A DNA stretch of 15,710 nt from NCBI GenBank assembly GCA_002372875.1, contig DFJD01000033.1, positions 1 to 15,710 of the forward strand, written 5' to 3'. This document shows positions 1 through 7,300 of the stretch, in pieces. The position numbers were made by a program, and so were the translations under genes. This DNA is from Clostridiales bacterium UBA3680 (GTDB lineage: Bacteria; Bacillota; Clostridia; Lachnospirales; CAG-274). Below the pieces are notes generated by a model, which was not told where the DNA came from, did no database searches, and worked only from the letters and a program-made list of their open reading frames with translations. Positions within the stretch are counted from its first letter, which is position 1; the number at the start of each line of letters is the position of its first letter.

Positions 1-216
1 TCACGTCTACTTCTCAGGTTTTTTTCGGAAAAACTTCCGATTTACTCCACGAAATCTTCGATTTCGCGTCGTTAAACCTTCGAGTATCCGTGAGCAAGCT
101 CACGTCTACTCGAAGGTTTTTTCGGAAAACTTCCGATTTACTCCACGAAATCTTCGATTTCGCGTCGTTAAACCTTCGAGTATCCGTGAGCAAGCTCACG
201 TCTACTTCTCAGGTTT
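1..216. repeat. Tandem ~97-bp palindromic intergenic repeat (two units plus a partial third)
   Basis: Two near-identical units (2-100 and 101-196) are followed by the start of a third (197-216). Each unit holds three dyads: a long palindrome centred on CGTGAGC-AA-GCTCACG (89-104 and 185-200), a TCGGAA/TTCCGA hairpin, and a CGAAAT/ATTTCG hairpin. The outer ends (2-21 and 197-216) carry the same variant CACGTCTACTTCTCAGGTTT, while the inner junction carries CTCGAAGG instead. There are no unique spacers, so this is not a CRISPR array. An open frame on the minus strand repeats the same peptide, as expected of a repeat read through rather than a gene. The array may continue upstream of the window. 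I infer a dispersed palindromic repeat family; its function is unknown. Confidence 0.85.
74..119. repeat. 46-bp near-perfect inverted repeat with nested inner stem
   Basis: A 13-bp outer arm (74-86) is exactly complementary to 107-119. Inside lies a 7-bp arm (89-95) complementary to 98-104 around an AA centre. The only unpaired positions are TC opposite TC, which read as GA opposite GA on the minus strand. In RNA, tandem G-A mismatches can stack as sheared pairs, so a minus-strand transcript would form the more continuous helix. The second copy (centre 185-200) keeps the inner stem, but its outer arm is degraded. Confidence 0.8.
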
Positions 217-341
217 ACATTATAGCAAATGAGTATTCTGTTGTAAATCGTTTATATTAATCTATATTAATATAATTATCATAGTTTTAAACTATATTCA
301 ACCGCAAAATTTAAGTATTTTTATTTTTTTTGTTTATACTA

Positions 342-347
342 TATAAT
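342..347 (+). promoter_or_regulatory. Probable metE -10 box
   Basis: TATAAT lies 27 bp upstream of the metE start codon. The matching -35 region (about 319-324) is a T/A run with poor fit to TTGACA. If this is the promoter, the 5' leader is only about 20 nt, leaving no room for a SAM riboswitch or T-box. The rest of 217-341 is AT-rich, with a short ATAGTTT/AAACTAT dyad near 281 and another TATAAT at 271 lacking a well-placed -35. I see nothing else in that stretch. Confidence 0.4.
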
Positions 348-374
348 CCTAAAAAAAAGAAAAGGAGATATATT

Positions 375-2642
375 ATGAGTTTTTTTACATCTGTAACAGG
401 CTTTCCGAGAATAGGAGAGTTACGAGAACTAAAATTTTGTGAAGAAAAATATTTCAGAGGAGAAATATCCGAAGAAGAACTTAAGCAAACAGCTAAGCAG
501 CTGAGAAAAAAACATTGGCTTGAGCAAAACGGTATTGATTTCATTCCGTCAAATGATTTTTCATACTATGATAATATGCTTGACACTGCCGTTCTGTTCA
601 ATATTATTCCCGAAAGATATAAAAATCTTTGTTTATCGGAGACAGATACATATTTTGCTATGGCAAGAGGATATCAAAAAAACGGTAAAGATGTAAAGGC
701 TTTAGCTATGAAAAAATGGTTCAATACGAATTATCATTACATCGTTCCCGAATATGAAGATGACATTCAAATAAAACTGACGGGAACAAAACCTTTTGAT
801 GAGTATATTGAAGCACAAGAGTACGGAATAGACACCGTTCCTTCATTGATAGGCCCGCTGACACTAATTAAGCTGATAAGATTTAAAGGAAACATAAAAG
901 AGAACGATATTTTAAATGATATACTTACAGCTTATAAACAGCTTACAGAAAAATTTGAAGAACTTGGGGCTAAATGGATAGCTTTTTGCGAACCCTTCCT
1001 TGTAAAAGATTTAACTAAAGACGATATCGAACTATTTGAAAAAATATACCTTTATCTTCTTGAAAGCAAAAGAATAAAAGTATTACTTCAGACATATTTC
1101 GGAGATGTGAGAAATTGCGTTGATTCAATAAACAAGCTTGATTTTGACGGAGTCGGTCTTGATTTTTGTGAGGGCAAAAAAACAGAGGAAATAGTTTGTG
1201 GTATAGATAAAAATAAACTTTTGTTTGCAGGTGTTGTAAACGGTAAAAATATTTGGAAAAATAACTATACAAAAACAATTGATATTATTAGAAATACAGG
1301 CAGAGAGAATATTGTTATTTCAACCTCCTGTTCCCTTTTGCATGTTCCTTATACCCTTGAAAACGAAAGCAAACTTGAATTAAAAAGCAAAAAATATTTT
1401 GCTTTTGCAAAGGAAAAGCTGACAGAACTTAAGGAAATAAAGGATGCTTTAAACAGCACAAACGAAACCGATGCTTTTAGGGAAAATAAGGTGCTATTTT
1501 CATCGGAAAGATACACGGAAGATACAGAGGTCAAAAACAAAGTCCAAAATATCGACAATGAACAATACACAAGATTACCCGCTTTTAACGAAAGAGAGAA
1601 GATACAAAAGGAAAGATTTAAATTTCCTCTTTTGCCCACAACAACAATAGGTTCTTTTCCTCAAACTATTGATGTGAAACAAAACAGAACCAAATTCAAA
1701 AAAGGTGAAATATCCGAATCGGAATACATTGAATTTAACAAGAAAAAGATTAAAGAGTGTATAGAACTGCAAGAAGAACTTGGAATTGATGTTCTTGTTC
1801 ACGGAGAGTATGAAAGAAATGATATGGTCGAGTATTTCGGTGAAAATCTCAATGGCTTTATTTTTACCGAAAAGGCTTGGGTACAATCCTACGGAACAAG
1901 ATGTGTAAAACCTCCGATCATATGGGGAGATATATCAAGAAAAGCTCCGATTACCGTTGAATGGTCAAAATATGCTCAATCTCTTACAAAAAAGCCCGTA
2001 AAAGGAATGCTTACAGGCCCCGTTACAATATTAAACTGGTCTTTTCCGCGTGAAGATATAAGCACAAAAGAAAGCACTTTGCAAATCGCTCTTGCAATAA
2101 GAGATGAGGTTCTTGACCTTGAGAAAAATGATATTAAAATAATACAGATAGATGAAGCCGCATTAAGAGAAAAACTTCCACTGAGGAAAAGTGATTGGCA
2201 CAGAGAGTATCTTGACTGGGTAATACCGTCATTCAGACTTGTTCACAGCTGTGTTAAAGCAGATACTCAGATACACACTCATATGTGCTACAGCGAATTT
2301 AGTGACATAATAAAGGCAATAGACGCTATGGACGCGGATGTGATCACATTTGAAGCATCTCGTTCCGATCTTCAGCTGCTGGACGTATTAAAAGAAAACA
2401 ATTTTAAAACGGAGGTAGGCCCCGGTGTTTACGATATTCACTCTCCGAGAGTTCCTTCTGTTGAGGAAATCGTATCAGCCATTGAAAAAATGTTGACAAA
2501 AACCGAATCTTCCAAATTGTGGATAAATCCCGACTGCGGACTTAAGACAAGAGGTAATGAGGAAACAATAAAAAGCCTCAAGAATATGGTCGAAGCTGTA
2601 AATATAGTCAGAAAAAAGCTGAACACTGTTTCAAGTAGATAA
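375..2642 (+). CDS. metE: 5-methyltetrahydropteroyltriglutamate-homocysteine methyltransferase (cobalamin-independent methionine synthase)
   Basis: Cytoplasmic enzyme catalysing the last step of methionine synthesis: transfer of the methyl group from 5-methyltetrahydrofolate polyglutamate to homocysteine without B12. The 755-residue length is close to that of E. coli MetE (about 753). The N-terminal domain opens with TGFPRIGELRELKF, and the C-terminal catalytic half restarts at LLPTTTIGSFPQT. The zinc ligands are in place: H636 and C638 (HTHMCYSEF), E660 (ITFEASRSD) and C721 (NPDCGLKTRG). The ATG at 375 is chosen because AAAGGAG lies just upstream and family homology begins there; the frame is open 45 bp further upstream, but that stretch overlaps the promoter. 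The gene is monocistronic and is bracketed by hairpin repeats on both sides. Its codons look more AT-rich than those of ldhA or the dockerin gene. Assignment is near certain. Confidence 0.97.
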   Translation: MSFFTSVTGFPRIGELRELKFCEEKYFRGEISEEELKQTAKQLRKKHWLEQNGIDFIPSNDFSYYDNMLDTAVLFNIIPERYKNLCLSETDTYFAMARGYQKNGKDVKALAMKKWFNTNYHYIVPEYEDDIQIKLTGTKPFDEYIEAQEYGIDTVPSLIGPLTLIKLIRFKGNIKENDILNDILTAYKQLTEKFEELGAKWIAFCEPFLVKDLTKDDIELFEKIYLYLLESKRIKVLLQTYFGDVRNCVDSINKLDFDGVGLDFCEGKKTEEIVCGIDKNKLLFAGVVNGKNIWKNNYTKTIDIIRNTGRENIVISTSCSLLHVPYTLENESKLELKSKKYFAFAKEKLTELKEIKDALNSTNETDAFRENKVLFSSERYTEDTEVKNKVQNIDNEQYTRLPAFNEREKIQKERFKFPLLPTTTIGSFPQTIDVKQNRTKFKKGEISESEYIEFNKKKIKECIELQEELGIDVLVHGEYERNDMVEYFGENLNGFIFTEKAWVQSYGTRCVKPPIIWGDISRKAPITVEWSKYAQSLTKKPVKGMLTGPVTILNWSFPREDISTKESTLQIALAIRDEVLDLEKNDIKIIQIDEAALREKLPLRKSDWHREYLDWVIPSFRLVHSCVKADTQIHTHMCYSEFSDIIKAIDAMDADVITFEASRSDLQLLDVLKENNFKTEVGPGVYDIHSPRVPSVEEIVSAIEKMLTKTESSKLWINPDCGLKTRGNEETIKSLKNMVEAVNIVRKKLNTVSSR

Positions 2643-2692
2643 TTTACAGCTAAGTTTTTAAGGAGAAACGGAGTCAATGATATTCGTATTCC

Positions 2693-2780
2693 GCAGAAAT
2701 AAATTTCTGCTACATACTCATAACCAACGGAATTGCAAGCAATTCCAAATTCAGTGGGAGCTTGGTCTCCCACTGAATTT
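2693..2780. repeat. Cluster of three perfect hairpins 3' of metE
   Basis: Three dyads follow one another: GCAGAAAT-AA-ATTTCTGC (2693-2710), GGAATTGC-AA-GCAATTCC (2729-2746), and a 14-bp perfect stem (2747-2760 with 2767-2780) around the loop CTTGGT. A fourth hairpin follows directly at 2781-2820 and is assigned to the IS200 relic. The first dyad, read on the minus strand, has flanks resembling those of the repeats at 1-216 (GTAG before the stem, GGA-TAC-CGAA after it) although its stem sequence differs. None ends in a clean U-run, so these are not simple terminators. They probably form the 3' UTR of metE and belong to a palindromic repeat family; the role is unknown. Confidence 0.75.
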
Positions 2781-2885
2781 TAAGGAAGCACCCCCGCTTT
2801 AGAAGCTGGGGACTTCCTTAGTTTGTTAATTTTCTTGGTACATATTGTAAAGAGTATTCTTGCTGACAAGAAAAAGATTCGAGGA

Positions 2886-2948
2886 TTAGAGTATGTGATA
2901 CTTGCACATCCATTTCGTATGTGATAAACTATTTTCTTTTTTTGCCAT
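2886..2948 (-). pseudogene. tnpA: 5' remnant of IS200-type transposase gene tnpA
   Basis: An ATG at 2948 opens 20 codons beginning MAKKENSLSHTKWMCKYHI and ending at TAA (2886-2888). The pattern NSLxHTKWxCKYHI is the hallmark N-terminus of IS200 transposases, which normally continue VFTPKYRRK toward the catalytic HUH motif and tyrosine. Here the homology stops after CKYHI. The downstream 65 bp carries no recognisable HUH or tyrosine motif and runs into the right-end hairpin. No active enzyme can be made. Relatedness is recognised from memory of the family, not from a search. Confidence 0.8.
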
Positions 2949-3015
2949 AAAACTCACCTTTCTTTCGTTATTGATAAGACTTGAACAACCTTATTATAAC
3001 AAATTGGTGAGTTTT
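2949..3015 (-). promoter_or_regulatory. IS200 leader: stem sequestering the tnpA ribosome binding site
   Basis: On the minus strand, AAAACTCACC (3015-3006) is perfectly complementary to GGTGAGTTTT (2958-2949). The latter contains the Shine-Dalgarno GGTGAG and abuts the tnpA ATG. IS200 elements are known to silence their transposase with leader structures that hide the Shine-Dalgarno and block readthrough, so this is the expected arrangement. A TATAAT (-10-like, 2998-2993) lies inside the loop. On the plus strand the same stem is followed by a T-run and could stop readthrough from metE. Confidence 0.6.
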
Positions 3016-3099
3016 TTTGTATAACATTCAACGCGCACCCGCATAGCGGGTGGTTTAATGTTTCGCTTCGCTCAACAGGGTCACGACCCCATAATTTTA

Positions 3100-3140
3100 C
3101 CCACAGATATATTCAAAATTATATCTGTGGGCTTTTTATT
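3100..3140 (+). terminator. Strong intrinsic terminator between metE and ldhA
   Basis: A 12-bp perfect stem, CCCACAGATATA (3100-3111) with TATATCTGTGGG (3120-3131), has an 8-nt loop and is followed on the plus strand by C then TTTTTATT. It would end readthrough from metE. On the minus strand it lies 46 bp past the ldhA stop, where the tail is A/T-rich but not a clean U-run, so it may also serve ldhA less efficiently. Confidence 0.8.
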
Positions 3141-3176
3141 TCATATTTTATTATATTCTGTATTCTTAAAACACTT

Positions 3177-4154
3177 TCAAACCAGTTCGTTTCCGCTCTT
3201 TTCTCCGCGTTCAAACGCTTTAAGATTCTCCACTGTAGTCTTTGCAATGCTTTCGAGGGCATCCCTTGTCAAAAATCCCTGATGCGATGTTACTATTACA
3301 TTGGGCATACTTATAAGCCTTGCGATAGTATCATCAAGCACTATATCCTCGGAGTAGTCCTCATAGAACAATGCTCCTTCGTCTTCGTACACATCAAGGG
3401 CGGCAGCAGCGATCTTACGGGATTTCAGTCCATCTATAAGTGCATTGGAATCTATAAGTGCGCCTCTTGAAATATTCACTATAACAACGCCGTCTTTCAT
3501 CATAGCTATTCTTTCGGCATTTATCAGGTGCATGGTTTCGGGCAACAGCGGGCAGTGAAGAGATATTATATCACTGCGTCTGCATATTTCATCAACAGAA
3601 ACATACTCCACATCTTCTGCACCCCTTGGGTGGTTTGTGTTCACAAGAAGCTTCATACCAAAACCCCTGCATATATTCATAAATATTTGACCTATTTTTC
3701 CCTCGCCTATTATACCTACCGTCTTTCCGTGCAAATCAAAGCCAACAAGTCCGTTAAGGGAAAAATTAAATTCTCTTGTACGAATATATGCTTTATGTAT
3801 GTGCCTTACCGCCGTCAAGAGCAATGATGCCGCGTGCTCTGCAACTGCATAGGGAGAATAGGCAGGTACTCTAACGACCGTAAGTTTTCCCTTTGCATAT
3901 TCAAGGTCTACATTATTGTATCCTGCGCATCTGAGAGCCAATACCTTCACGCCGCATTGAACAAGTTCATCTATAACAGTTGCATTTACAGTATCATTTA
4001 CAAATGCACATACTGCATCACATCCGTAGGAATAAACCGCAGTATCCTCCGTAAGATGTCTATTGAAATATCTAAACTGTATCCCGAAATCTTTTTCATA
4101 AGGTTTAAACACTGCCTGCTCATAGGGCTTTGTACTAAAAAAAGCAAGTTTCAT
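3177..4154 (-). CDS. ldhA: D-lactate dehydrogenase (fermentative, NAD-dependent, D-2-hydroxyacid dehydrogenase family)
   Basis: Reduces pyruvate to D-lactate with NADH in the cytoplasm, regenerating NAD+ during fermentation. About 325 residues, against about 329 for E. coli LdhA, and it resembles that enzyme end to end: MKLAFFSTKPYE start, LRCAGYNNVDL, VRVPAYSPYAVAEHA, the dinucleotide-binding GEGKIG (GxGxxG), and a C-terminal GNELV. The catalytic triad is visible: Arg in NISRGALIDS, Glu in DVYEDEGALF, His in VTSHQGFLT. The start is placed at the ATG at 4154 because family homology begins at MKLA; an in-frame ATG at 4178 would add MAIIPNKN. Neither has a ribosome binding site at normal distance. 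The only good one (AAGGAGG) serves a mini-ORF at 4191. The gene follows the dockerin gene on the same strand, separated by a hairpin. Confidence 0.95.
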   Translation of the reverse strand: MKLAFFSTKPYEQAVFKPYEKDFGIQFRYFNRHLTEDTAVYSYGCDAVCAFVNDTVNATVIDELVQCGVKVLALRCAGYNNVDLEYAKGKLTVVRVPAYSPYAVAEHAASLLLTAVRHIHKAYIRTREFNFSLNGLVGFDLHGKTVGIIGEGKIGQIFMNICRGFGMKLLVNTNHPRGAEDVEYVSVDEICRRSDIISLHCPLLPETMHLINAERIAMMKDGVVIVNISRGALIDSNALIDGLKSRKIAAAALDVYEDEGALFYEDYSEDIVLDDTIARLISMPNVIVTSHQGFLTRDALESIAKTTVENLKAFERGEKSGNELV

Positions 4155-4161
4155 ATTTTTA

Positions 4162-4191
4162 TTAGGTATGATTGCCATAATTTATGACCAT
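4162..4191 (-). promoter_or_regulatory. Nine-codon leader mini-ORF upstream of ldhA
   Basis: AAGGAGG is followed, six bases later, by ATG (4191), which opens MVINYGNHT and ends in TAATAA. The ldhA ATG (4154) lies a few bases past these stops, in another frame. The strong ribosome binding site fits this short frame, while the ldhA starts are 19 (ATG 4178) or more bases from it. Reinitiation or translational coupling could let ribosomes reach ldhA. The peptide has no amino-acid run typical of an attenuator. A sequencing error or a merely inefficient ldhA start remains possible. Confidence 0.4.
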
Positions 4192-4249
4192 ACCTTTCCT
4201 CCTTCCGCTAAGTTTGAAATTCATTTTATTATTTTGAACAGCTAAGCAA

Positions 4250-4276
4250 CCACCCCCGTTTTTAAAACGGGGGTGG
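4250..4276 (-). terminator. C/G-rich hairpin between the dockerin gene and ldhA
   Basis: CCACCCCCG (4250-4258) pairs with CGGGGGTGG (4268-4276), extendable by T-A pairs through the TTTTT/AAAA centre. It lies about 90 bp past the dockerin stop and about 60 bp upstream of the ldhA mini-ORF. A clean U-run is missing on both strands, so it is a poor classical terminator. Its C/G core and tip resemble the IS200 right-end hairpin at 2781-2820, so it may instead be a solo IS200-type end. Confidence 0.4.
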
Positions 4277-4364
4277 AAACTAAAAACTATCGTTTGTTAT
4301 AAATTGACAGCATATTATTGTACATTACAATAATGCTTTCGGTACTATGCCGCTTATCCGTCAA

Positions 4365-7300
4365 TCACTGATTTTCGGTTTTGTTGTTAAGTATTGCAAT
4401 TACATCAAGCATATCGATATCTTCGTTGGTATCGTCTGCGTTTGCAGCTGCCATTGCTCTTGCGTTATCGTCCGCTGTTTTGAAGTTTGCAAATGTCTTG
4501 CCTGTGCTGATATATCTAAGCACAAGTGCGGCATCCGTGTCATCAACTTTGCCGTCAAGGTTCACATCGCCTTTGAGTGATACTATCCAGTCGAAATCAA
4601 AGCTGACCGGCTCGCCGTTGTACATTACAATAACAGTTTCGGAGTAAACACCTGCCTTGTTTGTCTCGTCGGTACCTACAAGTGTATATTCGCCGTTATA
4701 AACATCGCCGTTTTCGTCAAGAATGGTTATTTCGGGAGTTACATAAGGCTCATCCGCGCTTACGAACGAGGTTTTTGCACTTGCCGATACAGGTTTTGCC
4801 GTAGAGAAATAAACCTTATATTCTCCTAATATAAATTTGTAATTATCGCTGTTGATCATTTCGTCAATATCGGCAAAATCATCTGCTGTAATAGTATAAG
4901 GCTCGGTCTGTCCCAAAGGTATAACTATACTTCCCTCGTGTTCTATAGTATCACCGTTTTCGTCTATATCCGATGAAATAGTATATGTATACTCAATCGT
5001 GCCGTCTTTATAACCTACAGGCTTAACAAGGTCGGCATCTTCAAATGTGACATTTATATCGGCAGGCTTTATGTCAAATTCCTTATAGAGTATATTCGGG
5101 TTAGCCGTACCGTTATAATCTGCCGATACATACACCTTGTAGTGACCTACGTTCACCGGCTTGTCTTTTGAAAACAGACGCTCAAAGTTATAATTGCCGC
5201 TTTCGTCGGGAGTTCCCTCATAATAGTCGTAAACAACATAGGCATCTGTTATTGTTCTGCCGGCGGCGTCTTTTATTATCACCTCGGGATCCTCATAAGG
5301 CGTACCGGAATAGATCACATCGAAGTTGCTGTCCACAAACTCTGCCGACAAATGTTCCTCAATTATATCGACCGTATAGTTTTCACCCAACGAATACTCG
5401 TAGTTCTTTACAGCATAAATATCCGTCAGGGCTTTCAGATCGTCGATCGTAAGTTCATAGTCATCCGTAAGGTTTTCGTCTATCTGTAATGTACCTTCCG
5501 TCTCTTCGCCGTATTCACCCTCAGCATTTTGTATTTTGTAGGTGTATCTTACGTTTCTGTCGGTGTAACCAAGCGGTTTCTCCAAATCAAAATCGTTGAA
5601 AGTTATCTCAATGCCTGCTTTCTTTATCTCGTATAACACACTTGCGGAAGCAGGGTTATGATTGGGGTATTCTGCGGTAACGGTAACTTTGTACTTGCCT
5701 GCATCGACGGGAGCGGAATCAAGGGCTGTTGTGTAATCGCCCGTTGTCTCGTCATATGCGTAATATGTCACGGTAAGGATAAGTTCCGCATCATCGCTGC
5801 TTATAAGTGTATTGCCGACATTATATACCTGAGTATTTGCCTTTACAAATTCGTCCGTAACGCGCGGTTCAGTGGAATAATAAGAAGCAAAGCTTAGCGG
5901 ATTGGTTATATTTATATTGCCAAACTCGGCATTATTGACATTCCACGTTTTTGAAGTTCTGTCCTTGAAGTTGTTAAGACCGGTTACATTTACAGTCCAT
6001 TCGCCTGCTTTGTAAGCCGAGGTCGTACCGCTGTAATAACCGTCATCACCCTTATTGGATGTTGTACCAAGCGCAAGCGTATATTCCTTTGTGTTTTTAT
6101 TTGTACCGTCAAGCACATCCACATCCAATGCCGCGCTAACACGTACAGTTCTGACATTGCCGTTATAATCGTAGCTTTCGGGTTCTATGGTAACGGTAAC
6201 ATCATCATCTGCCATTGATTTTTGCGTTACCGTCAAAGGTGAAAGCGTATTTGGAACTGTGATGTTATAGTTGTTGTCGCCGTTGTTGTATGCCTCGATC
6301 GCATTCGTATTTGCAGTTATTGTATATTCACCTGCGTTGTTTTTGGAGCTGTCGGTAAAATCATACTCGGTGTCGCCGTTTGCTATAGTAAATAATGTGC
6401 TTAATGGTATTTCTGTTTCGTGTTCGATCGCTGCCGCATCTTCCTTGGAAAGAAGAGCTATCGTATTTGAGGTTACTGCGACCCATACGCCGCCGTTTTC
6501 GCCCTCAAAATCTAATTCATATCCGGTATTAACAATAAGCTTTCCGTTTTCGGCTACAGTTACGGAATTGACCGCGTAGTAGTTTGAACCGTTGATGTTT
6601 AATTGTGCATTGTCAAACTTGTATTCTTTTCCTGTTTCAAGGATCTTGCCTTTATCGAAGTAGCTGTTTTCGGTCTCGAAAAGTTCGTCAATACCGATAA
6701 GCTTTCCCCAGGTGGTATTCGGCTCGTCCGTTTCCTTGATATTGGCATTTACCTTTTTGATTTCAAATACCTTATATACGGTAACATTACTAAACGCACG
6801 TCCCGAAGCCTTTATCTCGGCAACATAAATACCTGCATCTGTTGGCGGGGTCGGGGTGTAAGTATTGCCCGATACAACATCAACAAGGGAAAATTCGGGG
6901 CGACCGTCTTCGTCAACATTCGTTACTTTCCATAGTTTATTGTTTTCACCGCTAAATGTTGCATTATATGGGCTTTTGCATACTAAATTTCCGTTGCTAT
7001 CGACCTGTATGGATGTGTAACCGTAAAAATTCTCAAAACCATTCTCTGTCATCACTCTGATTCTGCCATCGGCAACTTTGTACACCGTACCCGGTCTTAA
7101 AAAGTCACCGTCATCAAGTGTGCCGTCACTGTCGCAATCCAATTTTGCATACCCAACTTCATTCATCGTACTTATGCCATACGCCTCGGCAGGTGTAGCA
7201 TTCTCATTTGTGCTAAGGTAGAAATTGCCTTTTTCGATCTTTTCTCCGTTGTAAATTCTCTCCTTGCCGTCATTAAAGGTAACATCAAAGTGAGAAGCAT

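Larger units (their letters stand above)
2781..3055 (-). mobile_element. Internally deleted IS200/IS605-family (IS200-type) insertion sequence relic
   Basis: Read on the minus strand, the left side has a terminal-type hairpin CACCCGC-ATA-GCGGGTG (3036-3052), then a leader with a 10-bp RBS-sequestering stem, then the first 20 codons of a Y1 (HUH) transposase. The right side has a long hairpin (2781-2820; TAAGGAAG/CTTCCTTA outer stem, C/G-rich middle, GCTT/AAGC tip) of the kind found at IS200 right ends. About 275 bp remain of an element that is normally around 700 bp, so nearly all of tnpA has been lost. Exact boundaries are uncertain, because this family makes no terminal inverted repeats or target duplications. 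It might still be mobilised in trans by a full-length copy elsewhere (inference). Confidence 0.7.

Noticed and set aside
14..199. Open frame on the minus strand with a repeated peptide (SLLTDTRRFNDAKSK twice)
   Set aside because: It is a read-through of the palindromic tandem repeat with no ribosome binding site; peptide repetition follows the DNA repeat period.
1..216. CRISPR-like array
   Set aside because: The repeated unit is ~97 bp, head-to-tail without unique spacers, internally palindromic, and no cas gene is present.
217..374. SAM riboswitch or T-box upstream of metE
   Set aside because: The best promoter leaves only about 20 nt of leader, and the region has no terminator/antiterminator pair or T-box sequence.
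2438..2773. 111-codon minus-strand frame overlapping the 3' end of metE
   Set aside because: It runs through the hairpin cluster and antisense to conserved metE; the peptide is the translation of palindromes, with no sign of a real gene.
4304..4332. Plus-strand promoter TTGACA-17-ACAATA antisense to the dockerin gene
   Set aside because: The -10 is weak, it overlaps a dyad, and no plus-strand gene follows; long plus-strand frames inside 4365-11318 are shadows of the dockerin gene.
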